NCBI RefSeq assembly: GCF_029168945.1
Contig: NC_083603.1
Span: 48,308,406 to 48,372,405, forward strand
Source: Cannabis sativa
Taxonomy: Eukaryota; Streptophyta; Magnoliopsida; Rosales; Cannabaceae
Direction of reading: 5' to 3'
DNA length: 64,000 nucleotides
How positions within the stretch are numbered: position 1 is the first letter of the stretch; the number at the start of each line of letters is the position of its first letter. The notes under the pieces were generated by a model. The model did not search any database. It saw only the letters and a program-made list of their open reading frames with translations, and was not told the origin of the DNA. Positions 46,941-59,343 of this stretch are shown here, in pieces. The position numbers were made by a program, and so were the translations under genes.

Positions 46941-47832
46941 TTTTTTTTTTTTAATTTTTTTTTTTATATTTATTGGGTGGGTTCATTAAGGTGATGATTA
47001 ATCTTAATCTCAAAGCTTTGTACAATTTTAATTATGATAAAAAGAAAAAACAAAATTTGTATATGTGATTATGTGAGTACCAAATTACTAATTACAATAT
47101 TAAAAAAAGAAAAGATAATTATTATTATGTGAGGTGATCAGTTGGTGTGTTTAAGTAAGAAAAAGTATATTTCTTCTAATTTTCACGCTGGCCTTATTCA
47201 TTTTTCTTAATTTTTTTTTTTTTTTCTATTTTGCGAAAATTTAAGATAATATGTGCTTTGATTCTTAATTCTGGAGAAAGAGGAATATTATTATTATTAT
47301 TGGAGATATGTGAATGCGTAATCCTTACTCGATAGCATGACATCTGCATTTTTTTTTTCTTTTTTTATGTTTGGCTTTTGTGTGGGTCTCACACGTTAAT
47401 GCTATAAAAGAAATCCATTATTTTCTAGGCAAACTTTTCCAAGAAAATTCTATCCTAATTAATCATACTAAATGAAAAGTAAGCCTTGAATTGTATAAAT
47501 GAAATTCAATTAGTAAAACCGACAAATTTATAAAACTCAAAACAAAATGAAATTTGAAATGATCATCACATTATATTATTATATATATTGATCCTTTACC
47601 AAAAAAAATATATATATTATGTATTGATAGTTTAACGTACTTTAAATATGTTCAAAAAAAAAAAAAAATGTTTTTTTTAGTATTATATAATATTATACGT
47701 TTATATATGATATATATATTTTTCGATAGAACAAAAAAAACTCAAAACTCCACCCTAAAAAACAAAATTTCTGCAAAAATAAAAATAAAGGAAGAAGAGA
47801 TTCATAACATATTTATGGCATTAACCATTAGA
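46941..47832. other. 3' flank of the DUF1645 gene, AT-rich
   Basis: T-rich runs directly follow the stop codon, and several AATAAA-like and TATATA stretches occur that could serve 3' end formation. I see no further gene. Confidence 0.6.
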
Positions 47833-48126
47833 CAGGGCCGACCCTGAGAGTAGGTGGGCTAGGTGTGCGGCCCAAAATTAAAAAAAAATATATTAATATA
47901 TAGATAAAATATTAAATAAGAAGAAAATATAATAAAAATTTAGTGTAGTGGTAAAAGATCTTACTTTAAATTAAGAGATCATGACATCAATTTCCAACCT
48001 CTTAAGAGTTTTTAAAAACATTACCATTACACTAAGTACTAGAATTATTATTTTCATAATAGTTAAACTATATATAAGGGCCCCGAAATTTAATTTCGCT
48101 CTCCATATACCTTAAGACCGACCGTG
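47833..48126. mobile_element. Possible hAT-like MITE
   Basis: The ends CAGGGCCGACC and, on the opposite strand, CACGGTCGGTC form an imperfect inverted repeat. Flanking octamers ACCATTAG and GGCATTAG agree at six positions, suggesting an old 8-bp duplication. The inside contains GCGGCCCAAAAT and GGGCCCCGAAAT motifs and no gene. Confidence 0.45.
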
Positions 48127-49139
48127 GCATTAGGTAGTAATGAATGCAAACCATACTTGACATTTTTTGTTTAAGTTCGAGCACTTATTTATAGATATAT
48201 ATTGAGATAAACACATATATTTATGGAATTTTTTCAGTTTCAACCAAAAAAAAATAACAATATCACAAAAATATTTCTAGTTGGCCAAATAAACAAATAT
48301 ACATCCCAACTAAAAAAAATTACACAAATACCACTTACACACACCTTTAACCCAGGATCTATGCTTCCTGGGCAACTATCACACAGCCATCGCGCAACCA
48401 TCGTGCAACTACACAGCAACCCAACGCAACCGAAACGAAAATTCAATCAGAGAGATAACCACTATTAATTCTGGCGACTTCACCTGAGAAGACGACCAGA
48501 ATCAATCAAAACAAATGTTGTTTCAAATTCATAAAAAAAAGTATAGAAAAACTACTACGAAACTAAAATTCAACTGGAAATCCAGTTTAATTTGCATAAT
48601 AATAATGTCCCGACTTCAATTTTTAGATCCATAAAAGACAGATCTCAAAAAGTTGAATTGGAGTTCCCAAACAATCCAACTCAAGTATAATCCAAAAAAT
48701 ACATCAATACTATAGTAAAATATTTATCCTGATGTATTTTGTTGTTTTCCAAATTTCTAATGGTGAATTTGTTCATATTAAATTATAAAAAGACATGTAG
48801 ATAGAGTTATGTACATGAAAATATTGTTATGATTTTTAATGTTTCACAAGAGTTGCATAAACATTTTGCTAACAATTATTTCGTCTGATTGAAATCTTCG
48901 TTTGATGCAACCTTCGGCCAACCACCCAAAAACTTTCGTCTGATGCAACCTTCGCCCAACCACCTAGCAACCATCGTCTAATTGAAACCTTCGTCTGATG
49001 CAACTACCGCACAACCACGCAGCCACCACTCTGCAACCATCGTCTGATTGTGTAAATGATGATAGTGTAAGTTGTATTTTGGTAATTAAAATTACATAAA
49101 AAGTATAAATGTTGACTTTACCTTATGAAGGTATTTTTA
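48127..49139. repeat. Unclassified repeat-like region with inverted flanks
   Basis: TTACACAAATACCACTTACAC (about 48319) has an inverted counterpart at about 49066-49095 (GTGTAAGTTGTATTTTGGTAA). Between them CGTCTGATGCAACC-type motifs recur four or more times (about 48890-49050). No coding frame is supported. It could be an old MITE-like element. Confidence 0.4.
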
Positions 49140-49148
49140 TAAATAAAA

Positions 49149-49552
49149 GGCTAATTAGTAATTTCCCCCCCCCCCCCCCCCCCCGAACTTTGACATAAAT
49201 CGTGCCCCCTAAACTTTTTTGGCCATTAAAAATTCCCCTCGAACTATTGAAATTGTTAAATTTAAGGACTTTTGTCTAATTTTAGTAAAAATATTCTAAC
49301 ATGGATAAAAGTTCAAGGGGCATTACTTAGTACATATCAAAGTTTGAGGGACATGATTTGGTAAATATCAAATTTTGGGGAGCATGATTTAGTACATAAA
49401 CAATTATTGAAACAATAAATTGAATGAAATTAGACAAAAGTCTTTAAATTTAATAATCTCAATAGTTCGAGGGAAATTTTTAATGGCCAAAAAAGTTCAG
49501 GGGCATAATTTAGTACATGTCAAAGTTCAGGAGAAAAAATTACTAATTAGCC
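49149..49552. mobile_element. Mutator-type MITE with 9-bp TSD
   Basis: The 404-bp element starts GGCTAATTAGTAATTT and ends with its exact reverse complement; the inverted similarity extends over more than 100 bases at each end. TAAATAAAA stands at 49140-49148 and again at 49553-49561, a perfect 9-bp target duplication as made by Mutator-like transposases. A run of about 19 C near 49165-49184 interrupts the left arm. No gene. Confidence 0.85.
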
Positions 49553-49561
49553 TAAATAAAA

Positions 49562-51099
49562 TGTCAATTTATATTTTTTATGTAATTATTCTTATATTTA
49601 TTATAATTGTATATATATAACGCGGTAATATGTGTAAAATAAATGTATAATATATGACTAAATGATTGAAATTTTCTTAAATTGTATTATATACACACGA
49701 TAACCGGTAACGTGTAACTAATTACTTAATTGATGAAAATGTGATAAGTGCAAATTTTGTGTGTTTAGTAAATATTACTTAAATTATGTATACATATGAA
49801 AAATAGAATAATTAGAGTATAAATATTTTCTTTCCTCAAAAAAAAAAAAAAAAACAAAAACGAATATGAATATTTCTCCTTATATTTTATATGATTAATT
49901 GGAGGACAGATCAATTAATATATAGAATTGCAAAAATTAATGGCATCTTTCACACCTTTCAGCATCTATATTAGTTTGGATAATGTGATTAAAGAAAGGA
50001 GTGTCCGAATGACATGATGATTAAATTTGATTAGATAGAATTTTATAAAATATCTTTTCAAAATCAATTATAATATTAATAAGTGGATATGTTCTTATAT
50101 ATATAAGTAGATATTTTAACATTTAATCCAATACATATCATATAATAGTTATAATATATAATTTGAAAACCGTACCGATTCCAAATGGATAGCTTGGAAT
50201 ATAAATGTTAAAGTTAGTATTATATATATTTTAAATAATTAATTAATTCAAATAAGTTGCACTATCTCTATCCCCTCAAAAATAAAGTTAGTCATACGTA
50301 ATTACTTATTACTAATTATACTGAAGTGGGGAAACCTAACTTTTATAGAATAATTATTCAATATATACGAAAATGTCTCAATTTTTCGTAAATATCCTTA
50401 AATTAATATAATTTTGTTACAAAGTCAATATCCATTATTAAATTACCACTTGATAAATCGATGTAGCTCAATAAGTTAGATTAGTTTATCTTGTACGTTT
50501 ATAAATATATCATATATATATTAGTTACAATACAATATAATTAACTTGTCATCAAGAGGTATATATGTACTTGGGGTATTAATTAATTATATTTTTATAT
50601 ACATTTTACTTAAGAAACTGACTATTTTCTGTTTTAATTAATGACTTTATAAATCACACCTGCAGGAATGCAAGCCAAAGGGTAAAATTCATTGAAAAAA
50701 GAAAAACAAATCAACGTGACAAATGTAACTTTTTTTTAAATTCATTAAAACGAAATCTATCATTTTTGATAAATGCATGGTTCATCATCATGAATATATA
50801 ATAAACTTCGAATCATATAGGAGGAGCTACGTACGTAGGTACTACCATAAATGTACAACGACACAGCAAAAATACTCTTAGATATATATTAATTATTTGA
50901 CATAAATAACATAAGGAAGAAAAGAACAAGGATATATGAATGGCATAATGGATATATATAGTCCTGCCATCCCATAAAATCTAAATGCATTTTTGTTGTA
51001 ATGCAATCTAATCTAATTATTAATTGAATTTAAAAAAACTATTATCATCTACTTCAATTTAATTAAATTTTAAAATACAATTAAATTCAGTTTAATTAT
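49562..51099. other. Intergenic AT-rich sequence
   Basis: No gene, RNA gene or clear element is visible. The stretch holds A/T runs and short open frames only. Confidence 0.7.
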
Positions 51100-51590
51100 G
51101 GTGCCGTTTGGTAACACTTTTATTTTTTAATTTTTTAATCACAAAATGAAAGTAAAATTTTTGTTTTTAAAAATTTTGCTTTTAAAAAACAAAAATGCGT
51201 TCTGTAACCACTTTTATTTTTCAATTTTAAAAACAGAAAACAAAAGTGTGTTCTGTAAAATTCATTTTCATTTTTATTTTTTGATTTTATTTACGTCGGG
51301 TCTAGGTCCGGGGTCGGATTTGGGTTCAAGTCAGAGGTCGGGTTCAGCGCCAGGACCGTGGGGGATTTGAGTCTGGGTCATGATCAAAGTCCAAGATATT
51401 GATTAAGAAAAAAAAAAACTGTTTAAAAAGATATTGAAAGTGATTTTTTTTTTAAAAAAAAAAAATTTGATTCTCAATTAAAAGTTTGAAAAGTAAAAAC
51501 AGTTTTATAGAACATGTTTTTGAAAAATATTTTTACTTTTTTAATTTTAAAAACAGAAAACTAATTAAAAAAATACTACTAAACAGTACC
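51100..51590. mobile_element. Harbinger-type MITE, copy 2
   Basis: It starts GGTGCCGTTTGGTAACAC and ends with the weaker inverted copy ACTAAACAGTACC; most of the body aligns with 42535-43043, including the GC-rich core (about 51296-51363). The flanking TTA/TTT is not a perfect duplication. Confidence 0.65.
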
Positions 51591-51827
51591 ATTTAATCAA
51601 TTTTTTAATTAAATATTCAATTACACATTAATGTTAAAAATCCATAAAAACTAAATAATACTTTATAAAAATATTACTTAATGCGGTTAAAAATTTAAAA
51701 TAACAAACAACACTCCCAAGTTAAAATAGAACAAAATAAATAGATAAAATTACTTCAGTGTTACAAATTTAATACACAAAAAACTCACTAAAAATATAAT
51801 TAAAATATACATTTTTATTTTCTATAT

Positions 51828-52132
51828 CACTACAAAAAAACTGCTATTTTTAGTGACAACTTTTTAGTCACAACATAATTTTTTTGTGACTAAATGTGAC
51901 TAAATGTGACTTTTAGTCACAATAAAATATTACTTGTGACTAAAGCATAGTATTAGCTACAAGTTGTCACTAATTTAGTTTTAGTCACAACAAGTATTGT
52001 GACTAAAAATACATTTAGTCACAACAAATTGTAATTTTTGTGACTAATACTTTTAGCCACGGACCTTTTAGTCACAACATAGGAATAATAATTTATAATT
52101 AGTCGTGACTAAAAATAAGATTTTTTGTAGTG
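51828..52132. mobile_element. CACTA-type MITE
   Basis: The 305-bp element begins CACTACAAAAAA and ends TTTTTTGTAGTG, with TAT duplicated on both sides (51825-51827 and 52133-52135), as expected for CACTA transposons. The interior consists of TAGTCACAA / TTGTGACTA repeats in both orientations, so it could fold on itself. No gene. Confidence 0.85.
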
Positions 52133-52198
52133 TATATTTTTATTATACGTTTCAAAAAAAATGTATATAAATATATAAGTATATATGGAAGAGGTTTC

Positions 52199-53109
52199 AA
52201 TGGTTACATTTTTATTATAACCATCATGGTTACATTTTTTTAAGCTATTGGATTACTATTAAATGGTTGTGATTAATTTAAAAATTAAATAAAAATAAAT
52301 AATAAATAACTTGTAACCTAAAAATAACCTAATCATTTATTTCCTTATAAAACTTTAATTAAGATTAATTATATTTTAGAATTAAATTAATTATAATTAT
52401 TAATTAATTTTTTGCAATTTATTACTATATAAGGATCTTTTAGCAATTTATTTTTTTATACTTAAATTATTTAAAATTTTATAGCAAAAATTTTTATAAT
52501 TTAAAATTATACACATATAATTTCATAATTTAAATTTTATTATACTTGTAATCTTAATTTTAAATTATTTCACTTAATTAATTATTTTTTTATTTAAATA
52601 TTTAAAAAGTAAAAAATAAAATAAGTTGAAGAATTTTTTAGAAAAAAAAATGGCTGCACTTGTTATCGATTGATTAGCTTGAGGCCTCATACTTAGTTCA
52701 TATAATTGTAACAAAATAATTAAATATCATTTAAAAATAATTAATTATTTAAAAATTTATTATAAGAAGAGCATTTTAATTTGTGTCAAAAGAAGTTTAA
52801 TTTTTGTAAAAAAAATAAATTTTATTGTAAATATTATAATTAAAGGGCTTAATTATTAAAATAATTCAAGTAAGGATTTAAATATAAATATTAATTGCTA
52901 AAAGAGGTCTTGTTGAATATTTAATTAATTATTTTAAGAAAATAGTTAATTATAATTAATTAATTTTAAAAAAAGAATGTCTACTATTTAATTAATTATT
53001 TTAAGAAAATAGTTAATTATAATTAATTAATTCTAAAAAAGGAAAGTCTACCTATTAGTAACCTGCTATTACATGTCAAAGAAAAATGTACAATAAAAAT
53101 GTAACCATT
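52199..53109. mobile_element. Non-coding element with 18-bp inverted ends
   Basis: AATGGTTACATTTTTATT at the left has its exact inverted counterpart at 53092-53109. The interior is very AT-rich and holds a direct duplication of about 45 bp (from about 52920 and 52986). I found no target duplication, so the transposon class is open. A (TA)n run follows at about 53116-53142. Confidence 0.55.
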
Positions 53110-53142
53110 AAATAGTTACCCAAGTATATATATATATATATA

Positions 53143-54140
53143 TATATTTTTAATATAATTAGATTAGATAGATTTTTTAATTAAATTTTAATATTAACAT
53201 CCAATAATTAATGTAATTTAATTAAAATCTAAATTTTTACATGCAATTGTAATTAAATATCTTTTTTTTTAAAAGATTAATTAAATTGGATGGATTCCAT
53301 TTATTTAGATTAAATTAAAATGTTATCCACACTTCCATAATGTATCAATATTCTCCTACAGCTTTCGTCTAGATTTTTATATTATGATGTATATAATTGT
53401 TGTAACGATCTAGAAAAAGCAAAATATCAACTTTTCTTAGGAGTGGTTGAATGAATGTTCTTTATTTTTTGTCTCCATAATTAGGAAAAGCGAATGTCAC
53501 TCTTCACGATGTACTACTATACTACTCTTCCAATTCTTTCAACTTCCTTTGCTTCAATTGGGTCCCCCACAATATAAACGCCTTTTATATTCCAAATATT
53601 ATATAATTGACTGGTAATTACCAAGATATTAATTATAGTCTAATTATTATATAAAAAATTCAGCAAAAATGGAAACTTTTAGTTCTTCTCACTTTTTGTT
53701 ATTTTTATACTGTTTATTTCGACTAATTACAATCCCAGTGGTACTGGAAGTAAAATGTAGTGCAAATCAGATAAAATTAGCTTAGGAAAATGTGAAAATG
53801 AGGAATATATCTTTGCTCTTTACTGTCTGAGAAAGAAGCTGGAAACTGATCATGATCAGGGAATGTGGAAAACCAAGAATTTTTTTATTGTTCCATTTTC
53901 AACTTGATTTGCTGTCTTCAATTGACTCAAAAGTTAAAATGGGAGATTTAGGTAAAGTGAAGACAATCGAATCTCATTTATAGAACATAAATTACAAATA
54001 TTTTATATGTACTATATGGATTTTTGTTATAATGCTCAGTGATAACATTTTTCAATACATATAATTCTAATTTTTATATTACCACTAATAATATATATTT
54101 TTTTTGAACAAATACCAATTATTATTATGGCTCGTGACCA
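53143..54140. other. Intergenic sequence
   Basis: No gene or repeat is supported in this stretch. Confidence 0.65.
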
Positions 54141-54146
54141 TATGAT

Positions 54147-55362
54147 TGGTAGAATTTAGGAATGAATTGTTGAGGTGTATGAGATTTCATTTTAAAACTA
54201 ATTGACAATGAAAAAAATAGTTCATGCATCTTATATATGGTGTTATATTTTTATTTCTTAGAGCATCTCCAACGGAGATAATAAGTAGTGAAATACTAAA
54301 ATATAGCTCATTTAACAAAAAGTGTGCTCCAATAGTGTGCCAAAAAGTGATGTAAATTTGGCACATAATAAATTTTTTGCCAAATTTGGCACATAATAAA
54401 TTTTGTACCAAATTTGGCACAATATTTGCTATGATGTAAAATTTACACTACAATAAATGCACTACTTTTTCATTTACATTTATGTCATTTTTATTATTTT
54501 ATTAATATATTTAACTATCACATTATAAATTATGAAAAATTTATATTATTTTTTTTATTGTCTTACATATTAAAATAATAATAAAATTGATTATAAAATT
54601 ATTAGATTTTATCTTTTTTAATAAAACATTAATTAGATATTAAATTTTACTTTTAAATTTTGTAAATTGTGCATTGAAATTTTGTAATGTGCATTGGAGC
54701 ACAAAGCTAAAATTTGATGTAAATTTATTACAAAACTTTTTTTGTGCTAAATAGAACACAATTTTTATATCTCCTATTGGAGATGGTCTTAGTAATGTTG
54801 GACTCTAACATCCCCTCAAGATGGTGGCTAAGTTTTTACTTACTAATCTTAGATGGCTCGATCACAAGTGACACTATTGGCTCACAAAAGATCACAAACG
54901 GTTCTTTTTTGGCTCGTCTTTTTGGACCGGCAACACTTTGGGCTCTTAACGCATCACAAGCGACTCTTTTATAGCTCGTCTTAAAGACCGGCAGCAGTTT
55001 TGGCTCACTATCCTCGAATCACAAGCAACTCTTTTAGCTCATCTTTTTGGATTGGCGGCACTTTTTAGCTCACTATCCCCGAATCATAAGCGACTCTTTG
55101 GCTTGTATTTTTGGACCAACGGCACTTTGAACTCACAACAAATCACAAGAGGTTCTTTTGGCTTGTCTTGGAACAATTATTGGATTTGGATCGAATACTC
55201 GTTAGAATTTAGTTTAGCTCCGATACCACATTAGAATTTAGAAAGTATGTGATTAAGGTGCGTGGAGTTCTATTTCAAAACTAATTGGCAATGAAAGGAG
55301 TAGCTCATGCATCTTATATATGGTATTATATTTTTACATCTTAGTAACATGAAACTCTAACA
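54147..55362 (-). mobile_element. TRIM-type small LTR retroelement
   Basis: Two LTRs of about 133-134 bp (54147-54260 plus 54792-54810, and 55229-55362) enclose about 420 bp. ATGAT precedes it at 54142-54146 and follows at 55363-55367 as TSD. On the minus strand a primer site TGGTATCGGAGC (55217-55228) borders the right LTR and a purine tract CTTGAGGGGA borders the left one. The interior has no gene but about five degenerate 60-bp units of the type TCACAAGCGACTC...GGCTCGTCTTTTTGGACCGGC. Without the inserted MITE it is about 685 bp. It has no enzymes and would have moved in trans. Confidence 0.85.
54261..54788. mobile_element. Harbinger-type MITE inside the TRIM LTR
   Basis: The ends GAGCATCTCCAAC and, on the opposite strand, GACCATCTCCAAT are inverted repeats; TTA is duplicated at 54258-54260 and 54789-54791. 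Removing it restores a 133-bp LTR, which confirms the borders. The interior holds repeated TTTGGCACATAATAAATTT motifs and no gene. Confidence 0.85.
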
Positions 55363-55367
55363 ATGAT

Positions 55368-56009
55368 TGTGGGGGTAGTTGCCAAACGATTCCCTTTCTC
55401 TAACCCCCTTATTTGTAAAGTCCCTGCTGTTTGCTTTCTGTTGAGATCTCAATAATATGGGCTACAATTTTGTGGTAGTGGAGAGAACTTAGAGATAGTC
55501 ATTAACGCGCTTAGGGAGATTACTTTAAGATGGAAACTTAATAGCTATATTAGTAATTATTTTAATTTTTCTAAACTTTTAGTGAGTTGTAACTTTATTA
55601 AGATTTCTCGATTACGTAATTTTACACATAATGCGACCAAGTGGACATTTATCCAAAATTTAACTTTTTCTTCAACACCAGTAAATACTTCATGTAAGGG
55701 TTCCAATTGAAGTTCTTTGAACTTGTGCTATGGCTTGTCGGGGTCGACCTCAAAAAAGTGATACTCAGGGAGAGAGAGCTGGTGGGAAAGAAGGAAGATC
55801 CGATTTGGAAGGAAAATGGAAGATTCTGGCTAAGCAGAAACATCCGTCTTCCTATGGTGTAGTTTTAAAAACCAAATCCATGACATAGATCTTGAGCGTT
55901 GATGTCTTATCAGTGTCGGAGGAAGATTCTAAGGATGAGACTTGTAATTTCTTTGGGGAAAACTCTGTTGGCGTGCTCAGACCATTGAGAATGTGGCTCA
56001 AATTTTATC
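55368..56009 (+). other. Intergenic sequence with a possible LINE ORF1 start
   Basis: A frame from ATG at about 55730 begins MACRGRPQK, runs about 50 codons of basic sequence and ends in TAG. Plant L1-type LINEs often have an ORF1 starting with a comparable RGRP motif, so this may be the beginning of a LINE cut off by the LTR at 56010. The evidence is only this short resemblance. Confidence 0.25.
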
Positions 56010-57850
56010 TATTGGGTTTTATGCCCTAAATAAAACTCATTTTAATATAATCAGATTTACTAATTAATAAAGATCAGAAACTGCATTTTATGTTGCATGG
56101 TTCACATGATTTATTTCATGATTGTTTAATGTATAAATTCTATTAAGTCCAAAATATATGTATTTGTTCATGATTATAGTATCGTCAGCACAGGGGAATA
56201 TAATCATGATTATATGTTCAAAAGTTTAATTCCCATGATTTGTCAGTGCACTAGATTTAGACTGGCATGATAATCTGCGATAGGTATACTTACACCTTGG
56301 TAAGTGTTATGTCCTTTCTATGGCATTGGCAAAGTTTACCAGTATCGGATGTATGGAGTATACATTGGAATGGACCGATATTGATCTTAGATAAGATATT
56401 ATAAACTTACCGTTATATCTTTCTAAGTCAATATAAATGGTTGATCTTAGATCTATGGATCTTAATCCTGACATGGTTAGGTTCGATCTTAAGAGTGTTA
56501 TTTGTGCTCTTTGATTTGTTAGTTAAGCCTACCTTTTGGTCTGGGTGATACGTACATTTTGGGAACATGATAGTACAATTGAGTGGGACCGCTAAACATA
56601 GATATGCAATCTATAGCTTCTATCTGGACATAGAAGTGAAACAGTGATTTCCTTCAAGCTTGGCTGAATAGAGATAAATGATTGAGGCCTCATTTCAGTA
56701 ATTATATTAGTTTACTGAAGTATCATTTATAGGTTGCTAAGTGTTTTAAGGATAAAATACATTGAAGGGTAGAACGGTAAATTTGTCCCTATTTAGTGTA
56801 GATTATCTATAGAGGATCCTTGACTATTAGGATTGTAACAATGGATAATTATAACGTATTTATATCGTGGTACGTATAGAGCGTTCTATATAACTGAGAG
56901 TGTATTCAATTCCAAATCTATAGTGGAGCAAGGCGAAATCAATAAGTTGAGAATTTACTTGGTGAATTCTAGATCTACTTATTGAAATCTCGGTTATAGA
57001 GGCCCATGGTCCCCTCACTAGTTGAGATAATACTGCTTGCAGACTCAGTTAATTTATTTTAATTAATCAATTATAATTCTAAAATTAGAATATGTCTTAT
57101 TTAAGAATTTTCACTAAGCAAGGACTTAATTGTGAAGAAAAGAGATTTTGGGTTTGTTAGTTAAGAGACTTTGCATGGTCTAATTAATAAATTACATAAA
57201 TGACAATTTTATTTAGAAATTAATTATAATTATTAAATAAATAGTTTTGACATTTATAAGAGTTGAATTGGAAAATATGGTATTATTGAAATGAAGAATA
57301 AGTTGTTGAAATAAAGTGGCAAAATTGTAATTAGAAAGTGGTCCATTGTAGTGGACGGCACTTAAGTATTTTTGCCCAATATTTGTTTTTTTAATCCATA
57401 TAATTCAACCCTAAACTCCAGTTGAAACACTATAAAAGGAACATGATGCTCTCATCTCATCCGCTTGACACTTTGTCAAATTAATATCATCTTGACTATT
57501 ACCTTAGAGATAATTCTTGAAGTTATTTCTATGAGAGTCTTAGAGCTAGAGAGAAATAAACTTTTGGATAAAAGTGCAATACCGTAGTAATCCTTACTAA
57601 TCTAAACTCAAAGTTATAAGTAAGTGCATATATATATATATATATATATTCTTCATATTATATATATTGTATTTCATACATTTCTTATATTAATATTTAT
57701 ATAATCAATCTTTTATTTTAATTCTTGTATTATTTTTACAATGAATTATAATTTATCTTAATTAATCTTCTATTAATATATAAAATCTCTATCATTGTAG
57801 AATAGAAGGGAGGAGGTTACCCAAACTATCTTCTACTCCCACTAGTCGTG
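56010..57850 (+). repeat. Diverged solo LTR related to element B
   Basis: TTGGGTTTTATGCCCTAAAT opens a stretch that follows element B's LTR in order: the ATTCACAATTACAGTATCGTC-like block, the GATGTATGGAGTATACATTG block, AAGCCTAC-TTTTGG, GAGTGGGA, and a TATA box at about 57431. No internal region or second LTR follows. Similarity fades after about 57560, so the right end is approximate and no TSD could be set. A (TA)n run lies near 57628-57650. Confidence 0.65.
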
Positions 57851-59343
57851 TCCAAAGAAATCAAAGTTTTCCTGGGGTCTTAAACATTTAGAGATTAGAT
57901 GCATGTAAAGATATTGATGAGTCCACATATTATAAAGTACTTTTTGTGAAGATAACATCTTTACTGTTTAGCTAGGTACAACTCACACTAATACATATTT
58001 ATTCATTTATATATAAATATTTTATATATATTTATACATTCGTATCTTTTTTCTTTTTTTTTGTTTGGTGAGGACGAGACCCTTACTTTATTTAATGGGT
58101 GTGATATGTGTCCATTATTGATGATCATAATTGATCTAATAAATAAAAGTTCAATTGTAGTTGAGTTATACATCCAGCCATGTGATTCAAGTTTGGTACG
58201 CATTTATTAGTGTTTAATTTGCTTTCAAAAAAAGAAAATCAGAGCTATGTATTATTTGGACATACCACTTCTTACAACACTACGTAACTTTTTTTTTTTT
58301 TTTAAAAAAAAAAAAACAAATCTATAAAGACAAATTAATTAACGATATATTTTTGAGATTTTTTCATTTTTACACTTCAAAATAATTTTTTTTTTGCACT
58401 TTTACGGAATTTTACATGGAAATCCCTTTTGCAACTAGCGTTGCAACCTAAATTATAACAAAAAATCGTATAGAAACCCCTATTGCAACTAGCGCTACAA
58501 CCACTTTAGAAACTCAAACCGTAAATTTAAAGAAAAAATTAAAAAAAAAATAGTATATAAGGTAATTAAAGGGAAAAAAAGTGAAGGAATTATTTGATAT
58601 TAATATTTGAAAGTGAAGGAATTAAAGGGAAAAAAAAAGTTCAACATAAAATTCTGATTCGTTTTGATATTAAGGCCAATTGTTTGGCACATATAATATA
58701 ATTGTAGTTGTAGCATGAAGAGAAACCCTATAAATCAACTAAAAAAATTGTCATAAATATTTGATAAATCATAAATTTTAAAATGCTATAAATTATTAAG
58801 ATTATATTATACAAAATTTTTATTGTTTATATCTATATTATTTTTTAAAAAATATATAAATTTACATGCATTTAATAAAAAATAATTTTAAAAAATTTTA
58901 TTTTATCACATGCAAATGTATATACATGCATATATATAATATTAGCAAAAAGTAACGTGCGAGGCACGTATAATAAATTTTATGCTAGTTTTTTTATGTT
59001 ATTTGAAAGTGATACGATTAAAAATTAAAGAAAAAATATTATTAGTTATTAGGTGAGATTATTATTATGTGTATCTAAATATTATAGTTTATAATGTTGT
59101 CAATTAAAAGTGAATATCGAATGCATTATATTAGTATTTAAGAAGGCTTAATGATTTAAATATGTTCTTAAGTTAATCTAAAAATAAACTAAAAATTGAT
59201 GTTCCAATAATTAAAGAAATATTACTTAAATGGGGGTAAGATAAAAAGAAAATTAAAAATCAATCTCTAAATTGTTGATAATTGAAGATAGCATTAGTCT
59301 TAAAATTGTAGATAAGAAAACTAATGATAGTCATTGGTGGATT
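57851..59343. other. Intergenic sequence with a Helitron-like terminus
   Basis: No gene is supported. Two short direct repeats of TTGCAACTAGCG.TGCAACC type lie near 58430 and 58480. At 58955-58969 ACGTGC-GAG-GCACGT forms a hairpin, followed 15 bases later by CTAG-T at 58985-58989, a layout like a Helitron 3' end on the plus strand. Confidence 0.4.

Noticed and set aside
47560..47720. Possible small RNA gene in AT-rich hairpin-like sequence.
   Set aside because: Pairing is only of A/T runs, which arises by chance in such sequence; no conserved RNA motif is recognised.
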